This document shows positions 55,928 to 64,000 of a stretch of DNA of 64,000 bases, in pieces. Positions within the stretch are counted from its first letter, which is position 1, and every line of letters starts with the position of its first letter. This stretch comes from Candidatus Phyllobacterium onerii (GTDB lineage: Bacteria; Pseudomonadota; Alphaproteobacteria; Rhizobiales; Rhizobiaceae): positions 1-64,000 of the forward strand of contig NZ_JAQMHX010000006.1 in assembly GCF_028331445.1 (NCBI RefSeq), read 5' to 3'. A program made the translations under genes and the position numbers. The notes below the pieces were generated by a model. The model was not told the DNA's origin, searched no databases, and saw only the letters and a program-made list of their open reading frames with translations.

Positions 55928-56710
55928 ATGCTGAAGGATTTATCGCCGGACGAAAGAAAAAGTATGATCCTTCAAAGGATCAATGAGTCCGGTCGCGTGC
56001 TGGCGAATGCGGTCGCATCGGAATTTGGTGTCTCAGAAGACTCCATACGCCGCGATCTTCGGGAACTGTCCGAACAGGGCCTGGTCCGGCGATTCCACGG
56101 AGGTGCTGCAAGAAGCAGATCAGGTCCCCGAAGCTTTCAGCAGCGTGCTCGCGATGAGACTGCCGGCAAGAAGGCAATCGCTGCCGCCGCTGCTGCCCGC
56201 ATCCCAATGAACACCACGATGCTTCTCGATTCCAGCACAACGGTATTGGAATTCGTTCGTGCACTCCCTAGAGATCTTCAGGCATGCATCATTACCGGTT
56301 CTCCAGATATCGGTTCGGCGGCGCTCGACCATCCCTGCTGCGAGGTCATTCTTCTGGGCGGAAGCCTAAACCGACTGACGCGCAGTGCCATCGGGCAATC
56401 CACGCTGGCTGAAGTCCAATCGATGCGTGTTGACTATTGTATTCTTGGTGCTTGCGCCGTCGATGAAGAACTGATGCTGCGTGCAGAGAACTATGATGAT
56501 GCACGCATGAAACTTGCCCTTGGTCAGGCATGCAATGAGATCATTCTCTTGGCGACAAGCGAAAAGCTCGTCAAGCAGGCTCCCTTTGCCATTGGCCCAA
56601 TATCGCTCGTATCCACCCTTATAACCGACCGGACGGCAGATCGGTTGATTCTGGAGCGGATAAGCGGGGCAGGCGTCGAAGTAATCGTCGCAGACGATGA
56701 GCCCCGGTGA
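55928..56710 (+). CDS. DeoR-family transcriptional regulator
   Basis: Protein of 260 residues from ATG 55928 with AGGGG upstream; a frame from 55895 adds eleven poor residues and would lie against the palindrome. The DeoR helix-turn-helix is LSPDERKSMILQRINESGRV and EFGVSEDSIRRDLRELSEQG, and the sugar-phosphate sensor domain (about 75-235) has MNTTMLLDSSTTVLEFVRAL, EVILLGGSLNRLTRSAIG and ILGACAVDEELMLRAENYDD. Such repressors sense phosphorylated sugars and control adjacent sugar genes. The MFS transporter encoded six bases later is the likely target. Confidence 0.92.
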   Translation: MLKDLSPDERKSMILQRINESGRVLANAVASEFGVSEDSIRRDLRELSEQGLVRRFHGGAARSRSGPRSFQQRARDETAGKKAIAAAAAARIPMNTTMLLDSSTTVLEFVRALPRDLQACIITGSPDIGSAALDHPCCEVILLGGSLNRLTRSAIGQSTLAEVQSMRVDYCILGACAVDEELMLRAENYDDARMKLALGQACNEIILLATSEKLVKQAPFAIGPISLVSTLITDRTADRLILERISGAGVEVIVADDEPR

Positions 56711-56715
56711 CCTAA

Positions 56716-57921
56716 ATGTCTTCGCAATATCAGTGCACAACAGGTGATGATCCAATGGATGCTTCTGTCTACCTCAGGAAAGCCGTCTATGGCCGGTGGG
56801 CCGTCGCCTGCGCGTTTTTCTTCAACGGCTTTCTGGTTGGTAGCTGGGCGCCGCAAATTCCCGTATTTATGGTACGCCTCGGAATCAGCGAATTCACGCT
56901 CGGATTGCTCATCCTGGTTTTTGGTGTGGGCGCGCTCGCTGCAATGCCATGGTGCGGTTATCTGATCAGCCGTTTTGGATCGCGGGCGGTCGTGAAAGGC
57001 TTTGCGGTTTTCTGTTCCTTTTCGCTATTGCTCGTCGCTCTCGCCCCAAACGTTTCGACAGCTGCGCCAGCCCTGTTTCTTTTCGGTGCCGTGATTGGCG
57101 GCATGGATGTGGCGATGAATGCCAATGCAGTGGAGGTGGAGAAAAAGCTCTCGCGGGCGGTCATGTCGTCATCGCATGGTTTTTGGAGCCTCGGCGGCTT
57201 TGCTGGCGGCGCGCTGGGCGGATTGCTGATCGAAGCGCATGGCCACTTGGCTCATGCGCTGGTGGTTACTCTGATCGCTATCCTGCTAGGCATGGCAACC
57301 TTCGGCTATATGATCACCGAAGATTCGCCTGCGGCACAGGAAAAGCACAAGCTTGAGTTCCCGACCAATCCATTGATCTATCTCATCGGATTGATGGCGT
57401 TGTTTTCCATGGTGCCCGAGGGTTCGGTACTCGACTGGGCAGCGCTATATCTTCAGCAGGAGCGTGGCGCCGACATCGCAACAGCCGGTTTCGCGTTCGC
57501 CGCCTTTTCCGGAACCATGTCAATCATGCGATTTCTCGGCGATGGCGTACGCAACCGCTTTGGTGCAGTGAAGACATTGCGCTATTCGGCGCTTATCGGC
57601 GCAACGGGCATGTTGATAGCCAGCGTTGCACCGAATTCCTGGATTGCGATACTTGCATTTGCATTCGCTGGGCTTGGTATCGCAAATATGGTCCCAATCG
57701 CCTTTTCGGCAGCAGGAAATCAAAAAGGGACGTCGTCCGGGGTGGCACTCAGCATGGTAACGCTCATGGGCTATTCGGGTATTCTTGTCGCTCCATCGGC
57801 CATAGGTTTTGTCGGCGGCAGAACCGGATTCGGGCCAGTCTATATGGTACTCGCCGGGTTGCTCATCGTCGTGTTTCTGATGTCCAATTTGGCAAAGAGC
57901 GCAGATGTAGACCGATCCTAA
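56716..57921 (+). CDS. Major facilitator superfamily transporter
   Basis: Protein of 401 residues from ATG 56716, five bases after the DeoR stop; ATG 56755 is a good alternative with AGGTG upstream and would start 13 residues later, nearer the first span. Twelve membrane segments are expected: WAVACAFFFNGFLVGSWAPQ first, the MFS loop 2-3 motif GYLISRFGSRAVVKG, and helices to the C-terminal VYMVLAGLLIVVFLMSNLA. A helix-8/9 loop RFLGDGVRNRFGAVKTLRY repeats the motif. It resembles YbjJ-like members. The substrate, perhaps a sugar given the DeoR partner, is unknown. Confidence 0.88.
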   Translation: MSSQYQCTTGDDPMDASVYLRKAVYGRWAVACAFFFNGFLVGSWAPQIPVFMVRLGISEFTLGLLILVFGVGALAAMPWCGYLISRFGSRAVVKGFAVFCSFSLLLVALAPNVSTAAPALFLFGAVIGGMDVAMNANAVEVEKKLSRAVMSSSHGFWSLGGFAGGALGGLLIEAHGHLAHALVVTLIAILLGMATFGYMITEDSPAAQEKHKLEFPTNPLIYLIGLMALFSMVPEGSVLDWAALYLQQERGADIATAGFAFAAFSGTMSIMRFLGDGVRNRFGAVKTLRYSALIGATGMLIASVAPNSWIAILAFAFAGLGIANMVPIAFSAAGNQKGTSSGVALSMVTLMGYSGILVAPSAIGFVGGRTGFGPVYMVLAGLLIVVFLMSNLAKSADVDRS

Positions 57922-58000
57922 AAACCGGTTTTCCGTCCGGAATTGCGTAAAAACAAAGAGTTAGAGCAATTCTGTGATTCGACGAAAAGCGGAATTGTTC
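57921..58000. repeat. Rhizobiales intergenic palindromic repeat element
   Basis: The gap between the convergent MFS and patatin genes is filled by AAAACCGGTTTT, then TCCGGAATTGCG, AAAAACAAAGAGTTAGAGC and a hairpin of GAGCAATTC (57964-57972) with GAATTGTTC (57992-58000). This wording matches a short palindromic sequence that recurs between genes in Rhizobiales genomes (my recollection of the family, not a search). I see no other copy in this window. It may also terminate both flanking transcripts. Confidence 0.6.
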
Positions 58001-58009
58001 GAGAGACGA

Positions 58010-59128
58010 CTAAGCGCGGCGGGCGACAATGGCGGGCTTTTTGCGTTGCATGAGAAAATCGCTCACGCGTTTGCCCGGCTTGTGAGACTTCAGACCGACG
58101 CTCATTTCCGGCGTCAATTCGCCGGTCAGATCGAGCGTAGCGTGTTCGCCGACAGCATCGAAATTTTCCTCCAGCCAATCGCCTGCGGCTGCTCGGCCAA
58201 GATCGCGCAAATATTCAAGGAACGCCCATTCGGCGTTGATCTTGGACGACGAAGACAGGCCCTCCAGCGCTTCGTCGGCGTCGATGCGGTGCATTCGAAT
58301 GTTGCGGTATTCGCCATGCTCCAGCCTCCCGGCTTTAATTAGCGAGTTGACGAATGCAATCGAACGGAACTCGCGTAGAAGGGCAGCGTTGAAGGTAATC
58401 TCATCGATACGGTCGGTTATTTCGCGTGCCGTCTTGGGGGTGCCGCGTCTTTCGATTGGATTGATCTGGATCAAGAGGACGTCTTCACTCTCGCTCGAAT
58501 AGAAGAACGGGTATAGCGCCGGATTGCCGCCATAGCCGCCATCCCAATAGGGTTCGCCATCAATTTCCACTGCCTGAAAAATATAGGGAAGGCAGGCTGA
58601 GGCCATGACCACGTCTGCATTGAGTTCCGATTGCGAGAAGACACGCAGGCGCCCGCTTTCTACATTGGTCGCGGAAACGAAGAGCTTGAACTGAGAACAG
58701 GCCCGTACCCGTTTGAAATCGATTTCCTTTTCGACCACGTCCCGTAGGGGGTTGAGATTGAACGGATTGAACTCGTAGGGGGAAAATAGTCGCGAAAACT
58801 GTTCAAACAAGTTGTAGCCGAGGCCATGTTCAACTGACCAGTTACCGAAGAACCGATCCCATGGCGTGCGCTGGACCGGGCTGAACTGGCCTGTTCGCCC
58901 CACGGCGCGCCAGAACTCGTGCAACTTCGCCCGCGCGCCTTCAGCGCCATTGTGTGACCACCCGTCGGCGAGGGCTACGGCATTCATTGCACCTGCACTG
59001 GTGCCGGATATGCCTTCGATTGTCAGTCGGCCATCCTCGAGGATACGGTCGAGAACACCCCAAGTGAAGGCACCGTGCGAACCACCGCCTTGCAGGGCGA
59101 TGTTGATTGTCTTCGATTTTACGTTCAT
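58010..59128 (-). CDS. Patatin-like phospholipase (RssA-type)
   Basis: Protein of 372 residues from ATG 59128, overlapping the bdhA stop by one base (TGATG). Patatin fold: oxyanion loop IALQGGGSHGAFTWGVL, nucleophile Ser44 in ISGTSAGAMNA, and the catalytic Asp196 in PYWDGGYGGNPAL, giving the Ser-Asp dyad of lipid acyl hydrolases. There is no signal peptide; it is likely cytoplasmic or membrane-associated. The tight link to 3-hydroxybutyrate dehydrogenase is common in Rhizobiales and suggests a role with polyhydroxybutyrate granules or ketone-body metabolism; substrate unproven. Confidence 0.9.
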   Translation of the reverse strand: MNVKSKTINIALQGGGSHGAFTWGVLDRILEDGRLTIEGISGTSAGAMNAVALADGWSHNGAEGARAKLHEFWRAVGRTGQFSPVQRTPWDRFFGNWSVEHGLGYNLFEQFSRLFSPYEFNPFNLNPLRDVVEKEIDFKRVRACSQFKLFVSATNVESGRLRVFSQSELNADVVMASACLPYIFQAVEIDGEPYWDGGYGGNPALYPFFYSSESEDVLLIQINPIERRGTPKTAREITDRIDEITFNAALLREFRSIAFVNSLIKAGRLEHGEYRNIRMHRIDADEALEGLSSSSKINAEWAFLEYLRDLGRAAAGDWLEENFDAVGEHATLDLTGELTPEMSVGLKSHKPGKRVSDFLMQRKKPAIVARRA

Positions 59129-59907
59129 CACTGCGCTGTCCAGCCACCATCGACGGATATGGAGGTTCCGGTGATCTGCGCGGCGGCGTCGCTGGCGAGG
59201 AACACGACGGTTGCGCCAATCTGGTCCACAGTCGCAAACTCCTTGGTCGCCTGTTTGTCGAGCATGACCTCGCGGATAACGGTCTCACGATCCATATCAT
59301 GCGCTTTCATCTGATCGGGAATCTGCGCCTCGACGAGGGGCGTCAGGACGTAGCCGGGGCAGATAGCATTGCTCGTGATGTGTTTTTCCGCAACTTCGAG
59401 CGCTACAGTCTTGGTAAAGCCAAGCACGCCATGCTTAGCCGCGACATAGGCTGATTTGAATGGCGAAGCCCTCAGCCCGTGAGCTGACGCGATGTTGATG
59501 ATGCGCCCCCAACCAGCCCGTTTCATGTGGGGAAGGGCAGCAGCAGTCGTATGAAATACTGATGTCAGATTGATGGCGATGATAGCGTCCCACTTTTCCG
59601 TTGGGAACTCATCCACAGGCGCAACGAACTGAATTCCGGCATTGTTGACCAGGACATCGACACTGCCAAAGGTTTGGGCGGCCTTTTCAATCAGGGTCCG
59701 GCACTCGGTACCGTTCGACATGTCTGCCTTGATATAGGCTACCTCTACGCCGTACTTCTCGGCAATTTCCCTGGCAAGTGCATGATCTTCGGGCCGGTCA
59801 GTGAATGAGTTGATCACAACATTGTATCCTGCTGCAGCAAGAGCATGCGCGGAACCGAGCCCGATGCCGGAATTCGAGCCTGTAACGACTGCGGTCTTTT
59901 TGGCCAT
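59128..59907 (-). CDS. bdhA: 3-hydroxybutyrate dehydrogenase
   Basis: Protein of 259 residues from ATG 59907 with AAAGGA eight bases upstream; the open frame to 59973 has no such site. Short-chain dehydrogenase: cofactor motif TGSNSGIGLG (residues 10-19), NNAG at 88-91, catalytic Ser141, Tyr154 and Lys158 in SAYVAAKHG, and the HBDH-typical PGYVLTPLVEAQIPDQMK and C-terminal DGGWTAQ. It oxidises (R)-3-hydroxybutyrate to acetoacetate with NAD, the second step of polyhydroxybutyrate use. It is first in an operon with the patatin gene. Confidence 0.95.
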   Translation of the reverse strand: MAKKTAVVTGSNSGIGLGSAHALAAAGYNVVINSFTDRPEDHALAREIAEKYGVEVAYIKADMSNGTECRTLIEKAAQTFGSVDVLVNNAGIQFVAPVDEFPTEKWDAIIAINLTSVFHTTAAALPHMKRAGWGRIINIASAHGLRASPFKSAYVAAKHGVLGFTKTVALEVAEKHITSNAICPGYVLTPLVEAQIPDQMKAHDMDRETVIREVMLDKQATKEFATVDQIGATVVFLASDAAAQITGTSISVDGGWTAQ

Positions 59908-60060
59908 GGTTATTTCCTTTGATTGATCAACCGTGCGTGCAGAAGGCCGACAGAATATATTGCATTGCAGCAAAATTGCTAGATGTGCAGTATGAACACT
60001 TTGTCATACAAGCTCTGCAGTGCAGGCGTAGCCCCTCCTTGGTAAGTACGGAGTTGACAA

Positions 60061-61362
60061 ATGGCGATAGCTGCGCCACCTGAACAGCATATCTGGAGCT
60101 TGCCGATGTCAGACTACTACTCGCAACCTTTTGGCCGTCGCTCGTCAGTCGGTGTCGATGTGGGCGGCGTCATGGTGGGTGGCGGCGCGCCGGTTGTCGT
60201 TCAATCGATGACCAATACTGATACCGCCGATGTGGATGGTACTGTGGCGCAGGTGGCCGCTCTGTCCAGGGCGGGTTCGCAGATCGTCCGCATTACAGTT
60301 GACCGTGATGAATCGGCTGCAGCCGTACCGAAGATTCGTGAACGTCTCGACCGGCTGGGTCTCTCGGTCCCGCTGGTGGGTGATTTCCACTACATCGGCC
60401 ACAAACTTCTTGCCGACCATCCGGCTTGCGCTGAAGCGCTGGCAAAATACCGTATCAATCCTGGCAATGTTGGATTCAAGGACAAAAAGGATGCACAGTT
60501 CGGCGCCATCATCGAAATGGCAATCCGCCATGACAAGCCGGTTCGCATCGGTGTAAACTGGGGCTCGCTCGATCAGGAATTGCTGACTGCCCTGATGGAC
60601 CAGAATCATGCTGCTGGCGCACCCCTGACGGCGGAGGCCGTAACGCGGGAAGCGATTGTGCAGTCTGCACTCATTTCATCGCAACTTGCTGAAGAGATTG
60701 GCCTGCCGCGTTCGAAAATCATTCTCTCCGCAAAAGTAAGCCAGGTTCAGGACCTGATTGCGGTTTATGCCGAACTTGCGCGACGCTGTGACCACGCGTT
60801 GCATCTTGGGCTGACCGAAGCTGGCATGGGCACCAAGGGCATCGTGGCTTCTTCGGCTGCAATGGGCATCCTGCTGCAGCAAGGAATAGGAGACACGATT
60901 CGCATTTCTCTTACGCCTGAACCGGGCGGCGATCGCACTCGCGAAGTCCAGGTGGCGCAGGAACTCTTGCAAACCATGGGCTTTCGGCAATTTATCCCGA
61001 TAGTCGCCGCATGTCCTGGATGCGGCCGCACGACGTCGACAGTATTCCAGGAATTGGCGCAATCGATTCAGAGCGATATCCGCACCAACATGCCGATCTG
61101 GCGTGAGAAATATCCGGGCGTTGAAGCGCTGAACGTTGCTGTCATGGGCTGCATCGTCAATGGACCGGGCGAGTCCAAAATGGCCGATATAGGCATTTCG
61201 TTGCCGGGAACCGGTGAAACACCGTCCGCACCCGTATTTGTTGACGGCAAGAAAGTTGCTACCTTGCGCGGCGCCGGTATCGCTCAGGAATTCCAGAAAA
61301 TGGTGGCAGATTACATCGAGAACCGCTTCGGCCTCGGCGCGGGTTCGCACGCGGCAGAATAG
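60061..61362 (+). CDS. ispG: 4-hydroxy-3-methylbut-2-en-1-yl diphosphate synthase (flavodoxin)
   Basis: Protein of 433 residues from ATG 60061 (GGAG seven bases upstream); ATG 60106 also has GGAG seven bases upstream and would give 418 residues, so the start is undecided. It is the GcpE/IspG enzyme of the non-mevalonate pathway: [42 protein letters not shown], and the [4Fe-4S] cysteines in [14 protein letters not shown] and [18 protein letters not shown]. It reduces methylerythritol cyclodiphosphate to HMBPP. It is convergent with a polyprenyl synthase gene four bases away. Confidence 0.96.
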   Translation: MAIAAPPEQHIWSLPMSDYYSQPFGRRSSVGVDVGGVMVGGGAPVVVQSMTNTDTADVDGTVAQVAALSRAGSQIVRITVDRDESAAAVPKIRERLDRLGLSVPLVGDFHYIGHKLLADHPACAEALAKYRINPGNVGFKDKKDAQFGAIIEMAIRHDKPVRIGVNWGSLDQELLTALMDQNHAAGAPLTAEAVTREAIVQSALISSQLAEEIGLPRSKIILSAKVSQVQDLIAVYAELARRCDHALHLGLTEAGMGTKGIVASSAAMGILLQQGIGDTIRISLTPEPGGDRTREVQVAQELLQTMGFRQFIPIVAACPGCGRTTSTVFQELAQSIQSDIRTNMPIWREKYPGVEALNVAVMGCIVNGPGESKMADIGISLPGTGETPSAPVFVDGKKVATLRGAGIAQEFQKMVADYIENRFGLGAGSHAAE

Positions 61363-61365
61363 TTC

Positions 61366-62286
61366 CTAGCTCTGCCTTTCGGCAATAAAGCGCGCCGCGT
61401 CCTTAAGCAGTGCTGCTTTCTCACCAAAGGGGGCAAGAAGCTCTTCCGCCTGCGCGACCAGACCGACCAACTGGCGCTGGGTCCACTCAATGCCATGCAT
61501 GGAGACAAGTGTGGCCTTGCCGGCGGCCGCATCCTTCCCGGTCGCTTTGCCCATATGGGCGGCATCGGCGGTGACATCGAGCAGATCATCGGCAAGCTGG
61601 TAGGCAAGGCCAATGGCCGAGCCATACTCCGCCAGTCGCTCGCGGTCCTCGGAGTTGGAGCGGCCAACGATAGCACCGGCCTCGCAGGCAAAACGGATCA
61701 GTGCCCCGGTCTTCATTGCCTGCAAGCGGATAATGCCCTGCTCGTCTGGTTTGACCTTTTCCGCCTCAAGATCGAGCGCCTGGCCACCTACCATGCCGCC
61801 AACTCCTGCTGCGCGGGCGAGCGTAGCGACGAGCGCTACTCTAGCTTCAGCATCAAGCTCGGTTTCCTCGCTGGCAATCAATTCGAACGCGTAGGTCAGG
61901 AGGCCATCTCCAGCAAGGATGGCAGTTGCTTCATCAAATTTCCGATGCACTGTCGGTTGACCGCGCCGCAAATCATCATTGTCCATGGCCGGCAGATCGT
62001 CGTGGACGAGAGAATAGCTGTGAATGCATTCGAGCGCCGCAGCAACGCGCAAAGCGGCAAGATTATCCGCTTTAAAAAGGGCGGCGCTTTCCATGACCAG
62101 AAACGGTCGAAGGCGCTTGCCGCCATTCAACACGCTGTGGCGTATCGCGGCCATCAATCGGGACGGCCGGCTGATCTCGCCGGTTTGCGGGCTATCCGAC
62201 AGCAAATTGCCAAGCAGCGCTTCAACCGAAGCTGCGCGCTGCTGTAAGGTAATCTGGAACAATGAGAAATCCCGATCAGTCATCAT
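61366..62286 (-). CDS. Polyprenyl (farnesyl/geranylgeranyl) diphosphate synthase
   Basis: Protein of 306 residues from ATG 62286 (ATG 62283 follows directly; a TTG at 62322 is possible). Trans-isoprenyl synthase motifs: the first aspartate-rich [20 protein letters not shown] and the second [14 protein letters not shown], plus [19 protein letters not shown] and GQALDLEAE. Short-chain bacterial synthases of the IspA group have the two extra residues in the first motif (DDxxxxD), as here, so farnesyl diphosphate is the likely product. It faces ispG, another isoprenoid gene, tail to tail. Confidence 0.9.
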   Translation of the reverse strand: MMTDRDFSLFQITLQQRAASVEALLGNLLSDSPQTGEISRPSRLMAAIRHSVLNGGKRLRPFLVMESAALFKADNLAALRVAAALECIHSYSLVHDDLPAMDNDDLRRGQPTVHRKFDEATAILAGDGLLTYAFELIASEETELDAEARVALVATLARAAGVGGMVGGQALDLEAEKVKPDEQGIIRLQAMKTGALIRFACEAGAIVGRSNSEDRERLAEYGSAIGLAYQLADDLLDVTADAAHMGKATGKDAAAGKATLVSMHGIEWTQRQLVGLVAQAEELLAPFGEKAALLKDAARFIAERQS

Positions 62287-62451
62287 ACTCAGCCAATTGC
62301 CGATAAATCGACTTCCGGTCAATGGCCTCTTGGCAAGCGCGGTTGCATTTCTGCAGTGGTCCCAGTGTCCGGCTCAGAAAATCGTAGAAAGAATTCCCTT
62401 CTGGTGCTCTTTGCTTTATGTCCGACAGGAATATTCAAATGGAAGATATGT

Positions 62452-63189
62452 GTGGCAAGGCTTCTCGTCAGAAACAAGCGGGGCAGAGGTTATCTGGTCA
62501 ATCCTGGACGTTCGCCCGTCGGGCGCGCCATGCGTTACCTGATTCTGGCGGGAATCATATTGATCATGTTGCCGATTATCCTGCTCAGTCTCTACCGATT
62601 GCCCTTCATTCATCCGATTTCTACATTGATGATGAAAGATATCGTGACGTTCTCTGGTTATGATCGACGCTGGGTGCCACTCGACCAGATATCTCCATCT
62701 CTCGTCAATTCGGTGATGATGTCCGAGGATGCGAGGTTTTGTTTTCACAACGGCGTGGACTGGGATGCATTGAATTCCGTCGTTTCGGATACGATTGACG
62801 GCGAACAGACGCGTGGCGCATCGACGATTCCGATGCAGACAGCCAAAAACCTGTTCCTGTGGACAAGTCGCTCATTCATCCGCAAAGGACTGGAAGTACC
62901 TCTGGCCGTGCTGACAGATCTTATTCTGCCCAAGCAGCGGTTGCTGGAAATCTACCTGAACATCGCTGAATGGGGGCCCGGCATTTATGGTATTGAAGCC
63001 GCGGCTCAATATCATTTCAAGACAAGCGCAGCAAAGCTTTCACCGCGTCAGGCCGCCTATCTGGCGGTGACGTTGCCTAATCCGATCGTGCGCAACCCTG
63101 CGCGGCCCGGCCGCGGCATGCAAACATTAGCACGAGTCAACGAACGCAGAGCGCGTGGGGCCGGAGCCTATGTCGGATGCGTGAACTAG
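62452..63189 (+). CDS. mtgA: Monofunctional peptidoglycan transglycosylase
   Basis: Protein of 245 residues from GTG 62452, supported by GGAAG seven bases upstream; ATG 62530 would give 219 residues beginning at the membrane anchor and has no binding site. A basic N-terminus (LVRNKRGRG) leads to one span ([20 protein letters not shown]). The glycosyltransferase 51 domain has the catalytic Glu in [34 protein letters not shown] and [20 protein letters not shown] with the second Glu. It polymerises lipid II glycan strands and has no transpeptidase domain. Confidence 0.93.
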   Translation: MARLLVRNKRGRGYLVNPGRSPVGRAMRYLILAGIILIMLPIILLSLYRLPFIHPISTLMMKDIVTFSGYDRRWVPLDQISPSLVNSVMMSEDARFCFHNGVDWDALNSVVSDTIDGEQTRGASTIPMQTAKNLFLWTSRSFIRKGLEVPLAVLTDLILPKQRLLEIYLNIAEWGPGIYGIEAAAQYHFKTSAAKLSPRQAAYLAVTLPNPIVRNPARPGRGMQTLARVNERRARGAGAYVGCVN

Positions 63190-63353
63190 ACGAATCTGCC
63201 AATAAAAGCTTCGGCGACAAAAAATATGCGAGTCCTGCTGGTCAAAAGCCCTCAGGACGTGTATAGCCCCACCGAACTTTCCGGAATTTTGTCCATTGCG
63301 ACAGGCTCAATCGGGCCAGTGCCGGATTTTGACTGATTACTGGAGCTGGAACA

Positions 63354-63536
63354 ATGGCTGTACCTAAACGAAAAACTTCTCCGTCGAAGCGCGGCATGCG
63401 CCGTTCCGCCGACGCGCTGAAGGCACCGACTTACGTCGAAGACAAGAATTCAGGCGAACTGCGCCGTCCGCATCACGTCGATCTGAAGACCGGCATGTAC
63501 CGTGGCCGTCAGGTTCTGACACCGAAGGAAGGCTAA
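63354..63536 (+). CDS. rpmF: 50S ribosomal protein L32 (bL32)
   Basis: Protein of 60 residues, ATG 63354 with GGAG eight bases upstream. It starts [20 protein letters not shown] and continues with [17 protein letters not shown], the zinc-free form without the CxxC pairs found in some bacteria. The length is normal. It is a single-gene unit; a strong terminator follows. The rpmF neighbourhood with mtgA upstream is conserved in Rhizobiales. Confidence 0.98.
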   Translation: MAVPKRKTSPSKRGMRRSADALKAPTYVEDKNSGELRRPHHVDLKTGMYRGRQVLTPKEG

Positions 63537-63556
63537 TTCTCTTCCGAATTCGCACT

Positions 63557-63586
63557 AAAAAGACCGGCCGCTGTGCCGGTCTTTTT
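63557..63586. terminator. Bidirectional rho-independent terminator between rpmF and the cupin gene
   Basis: AAAAAGACCGGC and GCCGGTCTTTTT pair perfectly around CGCTGT, with A and T runs on the two sides, serving rpmF on the plus strand and the convergent cupin gene. Confidence 0.93.
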
Positions 63587-63606
63587 GTTTGTGCGCAGCA
63601 CTTGTG

Positions 63607-63885
63607 CTATTTCAGCTCGATCTCGATAAAAGCATATTCGCCATCATTGGCGTTAACGACATCGTGCTCGACGCCCTCAGTCCGGAAATAGGGAACGCCC
63701 TTTTTCATTTCCGCAAATGATTCACCGGCCTTCGTCACCAGCTTGACCCGTCCGTCCATCAGCGGGACGACGACATAATCACGCGCGTGCCTGTGCCAAC
63801 CCGTGTTCTCTCCGACAGCAAAACGATATTCCGTAACGACGACGCGCTCATTGTCGATGAATACCGTTGCTTTGGCCGCTCCCAT
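63607..63885 (-). CDS. Small single-domain cupin protein
   Basis: Protein of 92 residues, ATG 63885. The cupin barrel is visible: metal-binding motif 1 GENTGWHRHARDYVVVPLMD (two His and spacing fit) and motif 2 region VPYFRTEGVEHDVVNANDG with a further His. It is a compact one-domain cupin, probably metal-binding and cytoplasmic. The function is not known; related small cupins serve as sugar-binding or detoxifying proteins. Confidence 0.82.
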   Translation of the reverse strand: MGAAKATVFIDNERVVVTEYRFAVGENTGWHRHARDYVVVPLMDGRVKLVTKAGESFAEMKKGVPYFRTEGVEHDVVNANDGEYAFIEIELK

Positions 63886-63926
63886 ACCGAGTACTCCGCC
63901 GTTAATGTTAGCTCTATCCCCAGCGA

Positions 63927-64000
63927 TTATTTATCAAGGGAGTCGAGTTTGCGCTGCATAGCGGCAATCTGCTCCTTCAACTCATCGAGCCCCGTATCTT
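63927..64000 (-). CDS. C-terminal end of an unidentified coiled-coil protein (partial)
   Basis: The last 23 codons of a minus-strand frame enter from the right edge and end at TAA 63927-63929. The visible part (LDELKEQIAAMQRKLDSLDK) has heptad spacing of Leu, Ile and Met typical of a coiled coil. Too little is present to name the protein. Confidence 0.6.
   Translation of the reverse strand, partial: DTGLDELKEQIAAMQRKLDSLDK

Overview
The window is a chromosomal stretch of an alphaproteobacterium of the Rhizobiales, most like Phyllobacterium, Ochrobactrum/Brucella or a near relative. This rests on the housekeeping order rplU-rpmA-(GNAT)-obg-proB-proA-nadD-rsfS-rlmH, the many small ABC/regulator catabolic modules, a patatin/bdhA pair, a liv operon with its small membrane protein, and a short tail-less second FtsZ. 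The genus is inference; no rRNA gene is present.

Left part (1-26.6 kb) is accessory. It opens with the N-terminal 2,180 residues of a giant secreted animal-type haem peroxidase with RTX repeats (minus strand, running off the left edge). A tail-to-tail sensor kinase/response regulator pair and a zinc-ribbon class III cyclase follow. An IclR-controlled module (11-20 kb) encodes a peptide-type ABC importer, an alpha/beta hydrolase and a gamma-glutamyltransferase-like enzyme without a signal peptide, suggesting import and cytoplasmic cleavage of gamma-glutamyl or related peptides. Next come a second FtsZ and a decaying iron-type ABC operon: its ATPase is cut after the signature motif and joined in frame to a peptidoglycan-binding fragment, and its binding-protein gene carries a frameshift. 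A divergent GntR regulator with two identical operator-like repeats and an IS6-type transposase remnant lie next to a tRNA-Ser(CGA).

Middle part (26.7-34.2 kb) is the conserved core: ribosomal proteins L21 and L27, the GTPase Obg, the first two proline-biosynthesis enzymes, NAD synthesis, ribosome silencing and 23S rRNA methylation. A MacAB-type exporter follows, then a DUF3011 protein, a LysR/mmsA pair, and a GntR-controlled trans-4-hydroxy-L-proline degradation operon (deaminase, FAD oxidase, epimerase).

Right part (44.7-64 kb) holds a branched-chain amino acid transporter (livH-M-G-F, a small membrane protein, two tandem binding proteins). Its LivG carries an unusual basic linker and helix-hairpin-helix tail. 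Then come pyruvate carboxylase, a DeoR/MFS pair, bdhA with a patatin-like lipase, ispG, a polyprenyl synthase, mtgA, rpmF and a cupin. No CRISPR array, integrase, complete insertion sequence or phage gene was seen.
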